Below, piece by piece: positions 8,086-17,213 of a stretch of 52,177 nucleotides of DNA. The number at the start of each line of letters is the position of its first letter. Positions within the stretch are counted from its first letter, which is position 1. Source of the stretch: Kitasatospora aureofaciens (GTDB lineage: Bacteria; Actinomycetota; Actinomycetes; Streptomycetales; Streptomycetaceae). Under the pieces are notes generated by a model, which was given only the letters and a program-made list of their open reading frames with translations, did not search any database and had not been told where the DNA came from. The position numbers and the translations under genes are program-made. Location: the NCBI RefSeq assembly GCF_019192735.1, contig NZ_JAHTKP010000054.1, positions 1-52,177 of the forward strand, read 5' to 3'.

Positions 8086-9336
8086 TCAGGCGCCGATGAG
8101 CTTGGAGAACTTCTGCTCGAAGTCGCTCTCCTCGCTCTCGGTGAGGGTGCGGAACACGTGCGCCTTCGTCGCCATCTCGGGGGTGGGGACGACCAGCGGG
8201 TTGGCCGCGCTGTCCGGGGCGAGCGTGGCGAGCTCGTCCTTCATCCCGGTGACGGCCGAGACGTAGCCGATGCCCGCGACCAGCTGCGCCGCGATCTTGG
8301 GCTGATAGTAGAAGTCGATCAGCTTTTCCGCGTTCGTCTTGTGCTGCGCCTTGGCCGGGACCAGCAGGTTGTCGGTCGACGCGATGTAGCCCTTCTCGGG
8401 CACGACGAACTCGATGTCCGGGTTGTCGACGCGGAGTTGGATCAGGTCGCCGCCCCAGGCGACGCAGGCCGCGATGTCCCCGGAGGAGAGCTCCTGGCCG
8501 TAGTCGTTCCCGGTGAAGCGGCGGATCTGCTTGCTGTCGACGCCCTTCTGCAGCCGGGCGACGGCCGCCTCGTAGTCGTCGGCGGTGAACTTCGCCGGGT
8601 CCTTGCCCATGTCCAGCAGCACCATCCCGATGCTGTCGCGCATCTCGGACAGGAAGGTGACCCGGCCCTTGAGGTCGGGGTCGTCGAGCAGTTGGGAGAC
8701 GCTCGTGACCTCCTTCCCCTTGGTGGCCTTCTTGTTGTAGGCGACGACGACCTGGATGCCCGCCCACGGGTAGGAGTAGAGCCGCCCCGGGTCCCAGTCG
8801 GGGGCTCGGAAGCGCGGCTCGACGTTGGTGATCGCGGTGGTGACGTTCGCCAGGTTGAGCTTCTGCACCCAGCCGAGCCGGATCAGCCGGGCGGCCATCC
8901 AGTCGGTGAGCACCATCAGGTCGCGGCCGGTGTCCTGGCCGGCCGCCAGCTGCGGCTTGATCTTGCCGAAGAACTCGACGTTGTCGTTGACGTCCTCGTT
9001 GTACCTGACCTTGATGCCGGTGGCCGCGGTGAAGGCGTCCAGGGTGCCGTGCTTCTGCTTGTCCTTCTCGTCGGTGTCCACGTACAGCGGCCAGTTGGAG
9101 AAGTTGACCTCCTTCTCGCTGTCCGAGAGGTCCTTGGCGGCGTTCGCGGTCGAGTCGCCGTTCGCGGTCCTGGCCGCCGGGATGCCGCAGGCGGCCAGGG
9201 TGCCCGCTCCGGCGGTCAGCGCGGCGGCGCGCAGCAGGGTGCGGCGGCCGATCGCGGCCCGGCCGCTGGTCAGGCTGCGTTCCCAGGCCCTGCGGACCGG
9301 TTCGGGCAGACCGTCGGTGAGCTCGTTGAACGCCAT
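8086..9336 (-). CDS. potD: Polyamine-type substrate-binding lipoprotein (PotD/PotF-like), Tat-type signal
   Basis: 416 aa extracellular solute-binding protein. The N-terminal region has a twin-arginine segment GRRTLLRAAALTAG (about 30-43) and a lipobox LAAC with the lipidated Cys at about 50, so it is probably a Tat-exported lipoprotein. The mature part begins with the NFSNWPLYVD block and contains IKVRYNEDVNDN and DLMVLTDWMA, typical of the spermidine/putrescine-binding family. The ATG at 9336 is preceded by AGGAGG. The long open frame continuing upstream is a different-frame artefact. It lies first in the transport operon and feeds the PotBC channel. A second paralogue of the same family is encoded at 12926-14125. 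Confidence 0.92.
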   Translation of the reverse strand: MAFNELTDGLPEPVRRAWERSLTSGRAAIGRRTLLRAAALTAGAGTLAACGIPAARTANGDSTANAAKDLSDSEKEVNFSNWPLYVDTDEKDKQKHGTLDAFTAATGIKVRYNEDVNDNVEFFGKIKPQLAAGQDTGRDLMVLTDWMAARLIRLGWVQKLNLANVTTAITNVEPRFRAPDWDPGRLYSYPWAGIQVVVAYNKKATKGKEVTSVSQLLDDPDLKGRVTFLSEMRDSIGMVLLDMGKDPAKFTADDYEAAVARLQKGVDSKQIRRFTGNDYGQELSSGDIAACVAWGGDLIQLRVDNPDIEFVVPEKGYIASTDNLLVPAKAQHKTNAEKLIDFYYQPKIAAQLVAGIGYVSAVTGMKDELATLAPDSAANPLVVPTPEMATKAHVFRTLTESEESDFEQKFSKLIGA

Positions 9337-9392
9337 GGAACGGGCCTCCTGGGGAAGAACAGGGGTGTGGGGGTGCACCCTCTGACCGGGGG

Positions 9393-10904
9393 TTATCTGT
9401 CTCCGAAGACGGTGCGGTGCCAGTCCTTGCGGGCCACCGCGGTGGTGTCGAACATGACGTGCTTGACCTGGGTGTACTCGTCCAGCGAGTACTGGGACAT
9501 GTCCTTGCCGTAGCCGGATGCCTTGTAGCCGCCGTGCGGCATCTCGCTGATGATCGGGATGTGGTCGTTGACCCACACGCACCCGGCGGCGATCTCGCGG
9601 GTGGCGCGCAGCGAACGGTGCACGTTCGTGGTCCAGGCGGAGGCGGCCAGGCCGTAGGGGGTGTCGTTGGCCAGCCGCAAGCCCTCGTCGTCGCCGTCGA
9701 AGGGCAGCACGACCAGCACCGGGCCGAAGATCTCGCCCTGCACCACCTCGCTGTCCTGGGCGGCGCCGGTGATCAGCGTGGGCAGGTAGTACGCGCCGCG
9801 GGTGAGGTCGCTGCCGTCGTGGCCCTTCTCGGGTGCGCGACCGCCGGTGACCACCGTGGCGTACGCGCGGGCGCGTTCGACGAAGCCGGCCACCCGGTCC
9901 CGGTGGGTGTACGAGACCAGCGGGCCGAGATCCGTCCGCGGGTTCAGCGGGTCGCCGACGCGGATCGCGGCGTACAGCTCGGCGACGCCGGCCACGAACG
10001 CGTCGTACAGCGGGCGTTGGACGTACGCGCGGGTGGCGGCGGTGCAGTCCTGGCCGCCGTTGATCAGCGAGGCGGCGACCGCGCCGTGCACGGCGGCGTC
10101 GAGGTCGGCGTCGTCGAAGACCACGAACGGGGCCTTGCCGCCGAGTTCCAGGTGGGTGCGCTTGACGCTCGCGGTGGCGAGTTCGGCGACCCGCCTGCCG
10201 ACCGCCGTCGAGCCGGTGAAGGAGACCATCGCGACGTCCGGGTGGGAGACCAGGTGCTCGCCCGCGGTGCGTCCGGCGCCGGTGACGACGTTGACCACAC
10301 CGTCCGGGATGCCGGCCGCGGTGCAGGCCCGGGCGAACATCAGCGAGGTCAGCGGCGTCAGCTCGGCCGGCTTGAGCACGATGGTGTTTCCGGCCGCGAT
10401 CGCCGGGAGGATCTTCCAGGCGGCCATCTGCAGCGGGTAGTTCCATGGCGAGATCGAGCCGACCACGCCGATCGCCTCGCGCCGGACGTAGGAGGTGTGG
10501 TCGCCGGAGTACTCGCCGGCCGCCTTGCCCTCCAGGGTGCGCGCGGCCCCGGCGAAGAAGGACGTGTTGTCGATCGTGCCGGGCACGTCGAACTCGGTGG
10601 CCAGCTTGACCGGCTTGCCGGTCTGCGCCGTTTCCACTCGGGCGAGGTCGCCGCAGGCATCGGTGAGGACGGCTGCCAGCCTGGTCAGCGCCTCCGCGCG
10701 GGCGGCGGGGGTGGCGGTGGACCAGCCGGGCAGCGCGGCGCGGGCGGCGGCCACCGCGGCGTCGACCTCCTCGGTGGTGGCCAGGGCGACCTGCTCGACC
10801 ACGCTGCCGTCCGCGGGGTTGACGACCTGGAAAGGCTCGCCGCTCCCCCGGCTCTGCCGGCCCGCGATGTACTGCGCGCCCGCGCCGAAGTCGGTCAGGT
10901 CCAT
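9393..10904 (-). CDS. Aminobutyraldehyde dehydrogenase-like aldehyde dehydrogenase
   Basis: 503 aa NAD(P)-dependent aldehyde dehydrogenase. The general-base Glu is in HLELGGK (about 253) and the catalytic Cys in GGQDCTAATR (about 287); the SPWNYPLQMAAWKILPAIAA block is typical of gamma-aminobutyraldehyde and betaine-aldehyde dehydrogenases. The ATG at 10904 follows GGAGG by 6 nt. It is 56 nt upstream of the lipoprotein gene and probably the first gene of the catabolic/transport transcript, diverging from the pucR-type regulator. The likely step is 4-aminobutyraldehyde to GABA after putrescine oxidation or transamination; this substrate assignment is inference. A second ALDH with the same motifs is encoded at 15768-17213. 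Confidence 0.88.
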   Translation of the reverse strand: MDLTDFGAGAQYIAGRQSRGSGEPFQVVNPADGSVVEQVALATTEEVDAAVAAARAALPGWSTATPAARAEALTRLAAVLTDACGDLARVETAQTGKPVKLATEFDVPGTIDNTSFFAGAARTLEGKAAGEYSGDHTSYVRREAIGVVGSISPWNYPLQMAAWKILPAIAAGNTIVLKPAELTPLTSLMFARACTAAGIPDGVVNVVTGAGRTAGEHLVSHPDVAMVSFTGSTAVGRRVAELATASVKRTHLELGGKAPFVVFDDADLDAAVHGAVAASLINGGQDCTAATRAYVQRPLYDAFVAGVAELYAAIRVGDPLNPRTDLGPLVSYTHRDRVAGFVERARAYATVVTGGRAPEKGHDGSDLTRGAYYLPTLITGAAQDSEVVQGEIFGPVLVVLPFDGDDEGLRLANDTPYGLAASAWTTNVHRSLRATREIAAGCVWVNDHIPIISEMPHGGYKASGYGKDMSQYSLDEYTQVKHVMFDTTAVARKDWHRTVFGDR

Positions 10905-11263
10905 ATGGTTCCTCCAAGTGCCCGGTGGTTCGACTGCGCGCGGCGAGGCGCGCTTCCGCGGTGGGGAATCCGACCGGCCGATCAGCGGGTTGCGCGATCC
11001 TGGCAGTCCGGCGGGGCTTCGACAAGGGATTCCGCTGTTGCGTCCTGGTTGACGCGACGGATTCCGGCGCGGGATTCGCTCTTCGCCACTGCCGACCCGC
11101 TGACCTTGCCCGCCGGCACCCCGGCGTGACAAGGGTCACTCCGGCAGTCTCGGCACGAAGGGCCTTACAAGGTGAAAGGGTTCGGACAGGGCAACAGGTC
11201 GTCGCCACGATGGATGATCTACCTGACACCCTGGTCCCCCTAGAGTCCCTGGAGGCCCTCGCG
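10905..11263. promoter_or_regulatory. Divergent control region between the ALDH gene and the PucR-type regulator
   Basis: 359-bp non-coding spacer carrying the start signals of both divergent genes. The best structure is an imperfect inverted repeat at 11101-11138: outer arms TGACC / GGTCA with TTG / CAA, around GCCGG / CCGGC. It lies about 125 nt upstream of the regulator start and could be an operator, or a stem-loop in the leader. I see no strong match to a -35/-10 pair. Confidence 0.4.
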
Positions 11264-12919
11264 ATGCTCCCCACCGTCGCCCGTGTGCTCGATCTGGAGG
11301 TGATGCGGCGCGGCCTGCCCCAGGTCGTCGCCGGCGCCGACCATCTGGAGCGGCCGGTCCGCTGGGTCCACGTCAGCGAGCTGCCCGACGTGGCCGGCAT
11401 GCTGCGGGGCGGCGAGCTGGTGCTGACCACCGGCATCGCGCTGCCCGAGGACCGCGACGGACTCGCCCGCTACGTCCGGGAACTGGACGAGGTCGGCGTG
11501 GCGGGCCTGGTCGTCGAGTTCGGCCGGCGCTACTTCGACTCGCTCCCCCGCGCCCTGGTGCACGCCGCCGAGCAGCGCGGCCTGCCGCTGATCGCGCTGC
11601 GCCGCGAACTGCGTTTCGTCGCCGTCACCGAGGCCGTGCACGCCCTCGTGGTCAACGCCCAACTCGACCAGCTGCGCGTCTCCGAGGCCGTCCACCAGGT
11701 CTTCAACGAGCTGGTGGTGGAGGGCGCCGAACCCCCCGAGGTGATCCGCCAGGTGGCCCGGATGGCGGGTGCGCCGGTGGTGCTGGAGAACCTGGCCCAC
11801 CAGGTGCTGGCCCACGACGCCGCCGGCCGCCCGGAGACCGAGCTGCTGGAGGACTGGGAGCGCCGCTCGCGCGGGGTCCGCCCGCCCGGCCGCACCGGCC
11901 ACGACCCGCGCAGCGGCTGGCTGGTGACCACGGTCGGCGCCCGCGGCCAGGACTGGGGCCGGCTGGTGCTCGTCCAGGAGCCGGGCCCGCTGCCCGGGGG
12001 CGAGCCGCACCCGCACACCATGCTGCTGGAGCGCGGCGCCTCCGCCCTGGCGCTCAACCGGCTGGTGGTGCGCGACCGGGAGAGCCTGGAGCGGCAGACC
12101 CACCGAACCCTGCTGTCCGGCATCCTCACCCACGCACTGACCGTCTCCGAGGTGGCCCTGCGCGCCCAGGCGCTCGGCGTCCCGCTGGAGGGCCGTCGGC
12201 TGGTCGGCGTGGTGCTGCGGCAGCGGCGCGGGCCGATCCCGGCCGCCCTGGAGGCGCAGGCCCGGCTGCGCGACTTCACCGAGCTGGCCGCCGGCGCCGT
12301 CCGGTCCTGCCGGTTGTCCGCCCTGGTCGGCGCGCTGGACGACGAGGGCGTCGGCGTCCTCATCGCGCTCGGCACCCAGCAGGACGAGCATGCCGCGCTG
12401 GACGCCTTCTCGGCCGCGCTGGGCCGGATGTCCGCCGAGGCCGGACGCGAGGCCGCCGCCCCGGCGCCGGCGCCGGTGGTCGCGGTGGGCTCCTCGGTCG
12501 GCTCGGTCCGGGACGCCCGGCGCACCCTGCTGGAGGCCACCCAGGTCGCCGATGCGGCCCTGCACGACGCGCCCGGCGGCCGGACCGCGTCGTACTACCG
12601 GCTGCCCGACGTCCGCCTGCGCGGCCTGCTGCACCTGCTGCGCGACGACGCCCGGCTGCAGACCTACGTGGAGCGCGAGCTGGGCCCGCTGCTCGCCCAC
12701 GACGCCGAGCACAACGGCCAGTTGGTGCAGATGCTGCGGATCTACCTGGAGCAGGGCCGGAACAAGTCCGCGGCGGCCGACGCCGCCCACCTGTCCCGGC
12801 CGTCCTTCTACGACCGCCTGCACAAGGTCGAGCGGATCCTCGGCGTCGACCTGGACCAGGTCGAGTCCTGCCTCTCCCTGCACGTGGCCCTGCTCGCGCT
12901 CGACGCCGTCCGCCGCTGA
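11264..12919 (+). CDS. PucR family transcriptional regulator
   Basis: 551 aa from ATG at 11264, chosen because GGAGG lies 8 nt upstream and MLPTVARVLDL is the usual PucR N-terminus; the frame is open further upstream with poorer signals. The N-terminal PucR sensor domain (about 1-120) contains RPVRWVHVSELPD. A GGDEF-like middle region follows, then a C-terminal helix-turn-helix (about 500-550: YLEQGRNKSAAADAAHLSRP and the helix after it). PucR proteins sense nitrogenous metabolites such as purine intermediates, proline or GABA. Placed between polyamine genes and divergent from an ALDH, it most likely controls the flanking catabolic genes (inference). It converges with the next gene, with only 6 bp between stops. 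Confidence 0.88.
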   Translation: MLPTVARVLDLEVMRRGLPQVVAGADHLERPVRWVHVSELPDVAGMLRGGELVLTTGIALPEDRDGLARYVRELDEVGVAGLVVEFGRRYFDSLPRALVHAAEQRGLPLIALRRELRFVAVTEAVHALVVNAQLDQLRVSEAVHQVFNELVVEGAEPPEVIRQVARMAGAPVVLENLAHQVLAHDAAGRPETELLEDWERRSRGVRPPGRTGHDPRSGWLVTTVGARGQDWGRLVLVQEPGPLPGGEPHPHTMLLERGASALALNRLVVRDRESLERQTHRTLLSGILTHALTVSEVALRAQALGVPLEGRRLVGVVLRQRRGPIPAALEAQARLRDFTELAAGAVRSCRLSALVGALDDEGVGVLIALGTQQDEHAALDAFSAALGRMSAEAGREAAAPAPAPVVAVGSSVGSVRDARRTLLEATQVADAALHDAPGGRTASYYRLPDVRLRGLLHLLRDDARLQTYVERELGPLLAHDAEHNGQLVQMLRIYLEQGRNKSAAADAAHLSRPSFYDRLHKVERILGVDLDQVESCLSLHVALLALDAVRR

Positions 12920-12925
12920 GCACCG

Positions 12926-14125
12926 TCACACCCCGGTGATCCGCCCCCAGACCTTGTGCAGCTCGGGCCGCTCGGCCGAGGTCACGTCGCGCATGGTGTG
13001 CAGCCGGGCGCGCATCTCGTCGGTCGGGAAGACCAGCGGGTTCTCCGCCAGCCCGGCCTTGTCCTTGTCCCCACTCGCCGCCAGCACCTCGCGCGCGGCC
13101 GGCACCGGGCAGATGTACTGGACGGCGGCGGCGAGTTGAGCCGCGACCTCGGGCTGGTAGTAGTAGTCGACCAGCAGCTCGGCGTTGCGCTTGTGGGTGG
13201 CCCGGTTGGGGATCATCAGGCTCTCCGCCCACAGCTCCCCGCCCTCCTCCGGCACGAGGAACGCGATGTCCGGGTTCTCGGCGGTGAGTTGGACGGCGTC
13301 GCCGGAGTAGGCCTGACACGCGAGCGCAGCACCGGAGGCGAGGTCGCTGGTGTAGTCGTTGCCGGTGAAGCGGCGGATGTGGCCGTTGTCGACCATCTTC
13401 TGCACCAGGTTCATCGCCATGTGCGCGTCGTCGTCGCTGAACCGGGAGATGTCCGCGCCCTGCGCGAGCATCAGGAGCCCGAGCGACTCGTCCAGCCCGG
13501 CGAACAGGGTGACCCGGCCCTTGAGATCGGGCGCCCACAGGTCGGCGGTGGACTTCAGCTCCCGGCCGAGCGCCTTGCGGTTGTAAGCGATGCCGGTGAT
13601 CCCGGACTGCCACGGCACGCTGCGCCTGCGCCCCGGGTCGAAGGCCGGATTGGCGAGCTGCGGGTCGAGCTGCGCGGTGACGTTGGGCAGGTTGGCCCGG
13701 TCCATGGCCTGCACCCAGCCGAGCGAGACGTACCGCCCGGCCATCCAGTCGCTGACCACCATGAGGTCCCGGCCGGGGTCGGCGCCCTGGGTGAGCACCG
13801 GGCTGATCCTGCCGAAGAACTCGTCGTTGTCGTTGATGTCCTCGGTGTAGGTGACCGCGATCCCGGTCCGCTCGGTGAAGGCGTCCAGGGTCGGCCGCCG
13901 CCCCTGGTCGTCGACGTCGATGTACTGCGTCCAGTTGGAGAACGCCATCCGCCTGTCGGCGTCCGAGCGGTCCGGCGCCGAGCGGCGGTCCTCGGCGACG
14001 TACGCGGACGGGATCCCGCACCCGGTCAGCGTGCCGGCGCCGAGCAGCGCGGCCCCGCCGAGGACCGAACGTCGGTGTATCGCACGGGAGTTCACAGGAC
14101 GGCGGGTCAGGGTGGTGCTGGGCAT
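12926..14125 (-). CDS. Second polyamine-type substrate-binding lipoprotein, no permease genes attached
   Basis: 399 aa paralogue of the lipoprotein at 8086-9336, sharing the FSNWTQYIDVDD start of the mature domain, the VTYTEDINDNDEFFG block and DLMVVSDWMAGRYV. It has a twin-arginine HRRSVLGG segment (18-24) and a lipobox LTGC with Cys about 36. The ATG at 14125 follows GGAGG. It is not next to permease or ATPase genes; it may supply the PotABC complex at 5174-8042 with a different ligand (inference). It lies downstream of the aminotransferase gene, separated by a strong terminator, so it probably needs its own promoter or read-through. It is convergent with the PucR gene. Confidence 0.9.
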   Translation of the reverse strand: MPSTTLTRRPVNSRAIHRRSVLGGAALLGAGTLTGCGIPSAYVAEDRRSAPDRSDADRRMAFSNWTQYIDVDDQGRRPTLDAFTERTGIAVTYTEDINDNDEFFGRISPVLTQGADPGRDLMVVSDWMAGRYVSLGWVQAMDRANLPNVTAQLDPQLANPAFDPGRRRSVPWQSGITGIAYNRKALGRELKSTADLWAPDLKGRVTLFAGLDESLGLLMLAQGADISRFSDDDAHMAMNLVQKMVDNGHIRRFTGNDYTSDLASGAALACQAYSGDAVQLTAENPDIAFLVPEEGGELWAESLMIPNRATHKRNAELLVDYYYQPEVAAQLAAAVQYICPVPAAREVLAASGDKDKAGLAENPLVFPTDEMRARLHTMRDVTSAERPELHKVWGRITGV

Positions 14126-14146
14126 GGTCGGGCCTCCGGAGCGTGG

Positions 14147-14185
14147 GACGGCCCCGGGTGCGCACGGAGACACCCGGGGCCGTCC
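14147..14185 (-). terminator. Terminator after the 14197-15555 aminotransferase gene
   Basis: Perfect 15-bp stem (14147-14161 region with 14171-14185), GGACGGCCCCGGGTG against its complement, 10-nt loop. It starts 12 nt past the aminotransferase stop and ends 21 nt before the downstream lipoprotein start. Confidence 0.85.
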
Positions 14186-14196
14186 TGGTCGGTACG

Positions 14197-15555
14197 TCAG
14201 ACAGTGTGCGCGTCGGTGAGCGACAGCACCTCGTCGAGCACCGCGAGGCCGGCCTTGGCCTCCTCCTCGGTGACGGTGCACGGCGGGACGACGTGGAAGC
14301 GGTTCATGTTGACGAACGGCCAGAGCCCGCGCTGCTTGCAGGCGGCGGCCAGCTCGGCCATCGGCGCGTTGGCGGCGCCGGCGGCGTTGTACGGCACCAG
14401 CGGCTCGCGGGTCCCGCGGTTCTTCACCAGGTCGAGCGCCCAGAACACGCCGAGGCCGCGGACCTCGCCGATCGAGGGGTGCCGCTCGGCCAGCTCGCGC
14501 AGGCCGGGGCCGAGCACGGTCTCCCCGATGTGCTTGGCGTGCTCGACGATGCCCTCCTCCGCCATGGCGTTGATGGTGGCGACGGCGGAGGCGCAGGCCA
14601 GCGGGTGGCCGGAGTAGGTGAGCCCGCCGGGGAACGGCCGCTCGTCGAAGTCGGCGGCGATCTCGGCGCTGATCGCCACGCCGCCGAGCGGGACGTAGCC
14701 GGAGTTGACGCCCTTGGCGAAGGTCAGCAGGTCCGGGGTCACGCCCCAGTGGTCGGCGGCGAACCACGCGCCGGTGCGGCCGAAGCCGGCCATCACCTCG
14801 TCGAGGATGAACACGATGCCGTACCGGTCGCAGATCTCCCGCACCCCGGCGAGGTAGCCGGGCGGCGGGATCAGGATGCCGGCGGTGCCGACCACGGTCT
14901 CCAGGATGATCGCCGCGACGGTGCCCGGACCCTCGAACGCGATCACCTGCTCCAGGTGCTCCAGCGCGCGCTCGCACTCCTGCGCCTCGTTCTCGGCGTG
15001 GAAGTTGGAGCGGTAGGCGTACGGACCCCAGAAGTGCACCACGCCGGAGACGCCGGTGTCGTTGGCCCAGCGGCGAGGGTCGCCGGTGACGGCGATCGCG
15101 TTGGCGGTGGCGCCGTGGTACGACCGGTAGGTGGACATGACCTTCTGCCGGCCGGTGTGCAGCCGGGCCAGCCGGATGGCGTTCTCGTTGGCCTCGGCGC
15201 CGCCGTTGGTGAAGAAGATCTTGTCGAGGTCGCCGGGGGTGCGCTCGGCGATCAGCCGGGCGGCCTCGCTGCGCGACTCGACCGCGAAGCCCGGGGCGAT
15301 GGTGCAGAGCTTCGCCGCCTGCTCCTGGATCGCGGCGACCACCTTCGGGTGCTGGTGCCCGATGTTGGTGTTCACCAGCTGCGAGGAGAAGTCGAGGTAG
15401 CGGTTGCCGTCGTAGTCCCAGAAGTACGAGCCCTCGGCGCCGGCCACCGCGAGGGGGTCGATCAGCGCCTGGGCGGACCACGAGTGGAAGACGTGCGCGC
15501 GGTCGGCGGCCTTGACGGCCTGGCCGGCGGCTGAGTCAGCGGTGGGGATGCTCAT
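14197..15555 (-). CDS. Class III aminotransferase (GABA/diamine:pyruvate type)
   Basis: 452 aa PLP enzyme of fold type I. LDEVMAGFGRTG holds the PLP-contacting Asp (about 252), and TFAKGVNSGYVPLGG holds the Schiff-base Lys (about 281). FTNGGAEANENAIRLAR (115-131) is the phosphate-binding region. Sequence resembles omega-amino acid:pyruvate, taurine or GABA transaminases; given its neighbours, GABA to succinate semialdehyde is a sensible guess, but substrate and gene symbol cannot be fixed. The ATG at 15555 has no Shine-Dalgarno; TAGCCT lies 6 nt upstream, so the mRNA may be leaderless. It ends in a strong terminator. Confidence 0.87.
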   Translation of the reverse strand: MSIPTADSAAGQAVKAADRAHVFHSWSAQALIDPLAVAGAEGSYFWDYDGNRYLDFSSQLVNTNIGHQHPKVVAAIQEQAAKLCTIAPGFAVESRSEAARLIAERTPGDLDKIFFTNGGAEANENAIRLARLHTGRQKVMSTYRSYHGATANAIAVTGDPRRWANDTGVSGVVHFWGPYAYRSNFHAENEAQECERALEHLEQVIAFEGPGTVAAIILETVVGTAGILIPPPGYLAGVREICDRYGIVFILDEVMAGFGRTGAWFAADHWGVTPDLLTFAKGVNSGYVPLGGVAISAEIAADFDERPFPGGLTYSGHPLACASAVATINAMAEEGIVEHAKHIGETVLGPGLRELAERHPSIGEVRGLGVFWALDLVKNRGTREPLVPYNAAGAANAPMAELAAACKQRGLWPFVNMNRFHVVPPCTVTEEEAKAGLAVLDEVLSLTDAHTV

Positions 15556-15567
15556 GCGGTAAGGCTA
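15556..15567 (-). promoter_or_regulatory. Candidate leaderless promoter of the class III aminotransferase gene
   Basis: Minus-strand TAGCCT (15567-15562) fits the TAnnnT -10 pattern and is followed by 6 nt and then ATG. There is no Shine-Dalgarno, so transcription could begin at the start codon. TGCAAT 17 nt further upstream is a weak -35 candidate. Confidence 0.45.
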
Positions 15568-15638
15568 GGGAGTCCTACCCCCGAATTGCAGTTTCATCTT
15601 GTCAGTCGGTCACGCGAACGGCCGACAGGGTGCAAAGA

Positions 15639-15676
15639 GACAAGGGCCCGGGTCGAAAAGACCCGGACCCATTGTC
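15639..15676 (-). terminator. Terminator downstream of the 15768-17213 ALDH gene
   Basis: Inverted repeat with outer GACAA / TTGTC and inner GGGCCCGGGTC / GACCCGGACCC arms (one wobble, one bulged A), about 90 nt past the ALDH stop, beyond the duplicated stop-codon repeats. Confidence 0.7.
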
Positions 15677-15693
15677 AGTTCACACCATCATCA

Positions 15694-15782
15694 GATGGCG
15701 GTCATACTGCGCCGACGGTCACGACCCGCTAGATCGCGGTCATACTGCGCCCGACGGTCATGACCCGCTAGATCGCGGTCAT
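15694..15782 (-). repeat. 38/39-bp tandem duplication of the ALDH 3' end
   Basis: Copies lie at 15694-15731 (38 bp, one base shorter) and 15732-15770 (39 bp), and a third partial copy starts at 15771 inside the gene. Each copy on the minus strand contains ATGACCGC(G/C)ATCT, that is the last codons Met-Thr-Ala-Ile followed by a stop (TAG in the gene and middle copy, TGA in the last). The gene's own TAG is at 15770-15768. Confidence 0.95.
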
Positions 15783-17213
15783 GACGTGCTTCACGCGGGT
15801 GTAGTCCTCGAAGCCGTAGGACGACAGGTCCTTGCCGTAGCCGGACTTCTTGAAGCCGCCGTGCGGCATCTCGGCCACCAGCGGGATGTGGGTGTTGATC
15901 CACACGCAGCCGAAGTCCAGGCGGCGCGACATCCGCATGGCACGGGCGTGGTCCTTGGTCCACACCGAGGAGGCCAGCGCGTACTCGACGCCGTTGGCGT
16001 ACTCGACGGCCTGGTCCTCGTCGGTGAACTTCTGCACGGTGATGACCGGGCCGAAGACCTCGTTCTGGATGATCTCGTCGTCCTGCTGGAGGCCGGACAC
16101 GACGGTCGGGGCGTAGAAGTAGCCCTTGTCGCCGACCCGGTGGCCACCGGCCTCGACCTTGGCGTGGGCGGGCAGCCGCTCGATGAAGCCGGCCACCTGC
16201 TTCAGCTGGCTGGCGTTGTTCAGCGGGCCGTAGAGCACGTCCTCGTCGTCCACGCCGCCGGTCTTGGTCTCGGCCGCGGCCTTGGCCAGCGCCTCGACGA
16301 AGGCGTCGTGGATGGACTCGTGCACCAGCACGCGGGTGGCGGCGGTGCAGTCCTGGCCGGCGTTGAAGAAGCCGGCCACCGAGATGCCCTCGACGGCCTC
16401 GGCGATGTCGGCGTCCTCGAAGACCACGACCGGGGCCTTGCCGCCCAGCTCCAGGTGCACGCGCTTGACGTCCTTGGAGGCCGACTCGGCGACCTGGATG
16501 CCGGCCCGGACCGAACCGGTGATGGAGGCCATCGCCGGGGTGCGGTGCTCGACCATCAGCTTGCCGGTCTCGCGGTCGCCGCAGATCACGTTGAATACGC
16601 CGGCTGGCAGCTCCAGCTCCTTGAGGATGCCGCCGATGATCTCGGCCAGCAGCACGGTGGAGGCCGGGGTGGTGTCCGAGGGCTTCAGGACGACGGTGTT
16701 GCCGGCGGCGATCGCCGGGGCGAACTTCCAGACGGCCATCATCATCGGGTAGTTCCACGGCGCGACCTGGGCACAGACGCCGACCGGCTCGCGGCGGATG
16801 ATCGAGGTCATCCCGTCCATGTACTCACCGGCGGCCTTGCCCTCCAGCAGGCGGGCGGCGCCGGCGAAGAAGCGGATCTGGTCCACCATCGGGCCGATCT
16901 CCTCGGAGAGGGTCAGCCCGCGGGGCTTGCCGGTGTTGCGCACCTCGGCGTCGACGATCTCGTCGGCGCGGGCCTCGACTGCGTCGGCGATCTTGAGGAG
17001 CAGCTTCTGGCGGGTGCTCGGGGTGGCGTCGCGCCAGACCGGGAACGCGGCGGCGGCCGCGGCCATGGCGGCGTCCACGTCGGTGGCGCCGGACAGCGGG
17101 GACGTCGCGTAGACCTCGCCGGAGGTCGGGTCGACGATGTCGAGCGTGCGGCCGTCCGTCGCGTCGACGAACTCACCGTTGATGTAGTTGCGCAGCGTGC
17201 GAAGGTCGCTCAC
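15768..17213 (-). CDS. Aldehyde dehydrogenase, gamma-aminobutyraldehyde dehydrogenase-like
   Basis: 481 aa, GTG start at 17213 preceded by GAGGAGA. Glu in HLELGGK (about 255) and catalytic Cys in AGQDCTAATR (about 289) are present; VAPWNYPMMMAVWKFAPAIA is typical of aminobutyraldehyde dehydrogenases (PatD/PuuC-like). It is paralogous to the enzyme at 9393-10904. It diverges from an Lrp regulator whose partner gene is a probable putrescine-type aminotransferase, so the likely sequence is diamine to aminoaldehyde (aminotransferase) to aminoacid (this enzyme). The 3' end, including the stop codon, is tandemly duplicated downstream. Substrate specificity is inferred. Confidence 0.88.
   Translation of the reverse strand: MSDLRTLRNYINGEFVDATDGRTLDIVDPTSGEVYATSPLSGATDVDAAMAAAAAAFPVWRDATPSTRQKLLLKIADAVEARADEIVDAEVRNTGKPRGLTLSEEIGPMVDQIRFFAGAARLLEGKAAGEYMDGMTSIIRREPVGVCAQVAPWNYPMMMAVWKFAPAIAAGNTVVLKPSDTTPASTVLLAEIIGGILKELELPAGVFNVICGDRETGKLMVEHRTPAMASITGSVRAGIQVAESASKDVKRVHLELGGKAPVVVFEDADIAEAVEGISVAGFFNAGQDCTAATRVLVHESIHDAFVEALAKAAAETKTGGVDDEDVLYGPLNNASQLKQVAGFIERLPAHAKVEAGGHRVGDKGYFYAPTVVSGLQQDDEIIQNEVFGPVITVQKFTDEDQAVEYANGVEYALASSVWTKDHARAMRMSRRLDFGCVWINTHIPLVAEMPHGGFKKSGYGKDLSSYGFEDYTRVKHVMTAI

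Noticed and set aside
8086..11436. 1116-codon frame joining the lipoprotein and ALDH regions
   Set aside because: Only its 3' part (from 9336) is the lipoprotein; the rest is the ALDH gene read in the wrong phase.
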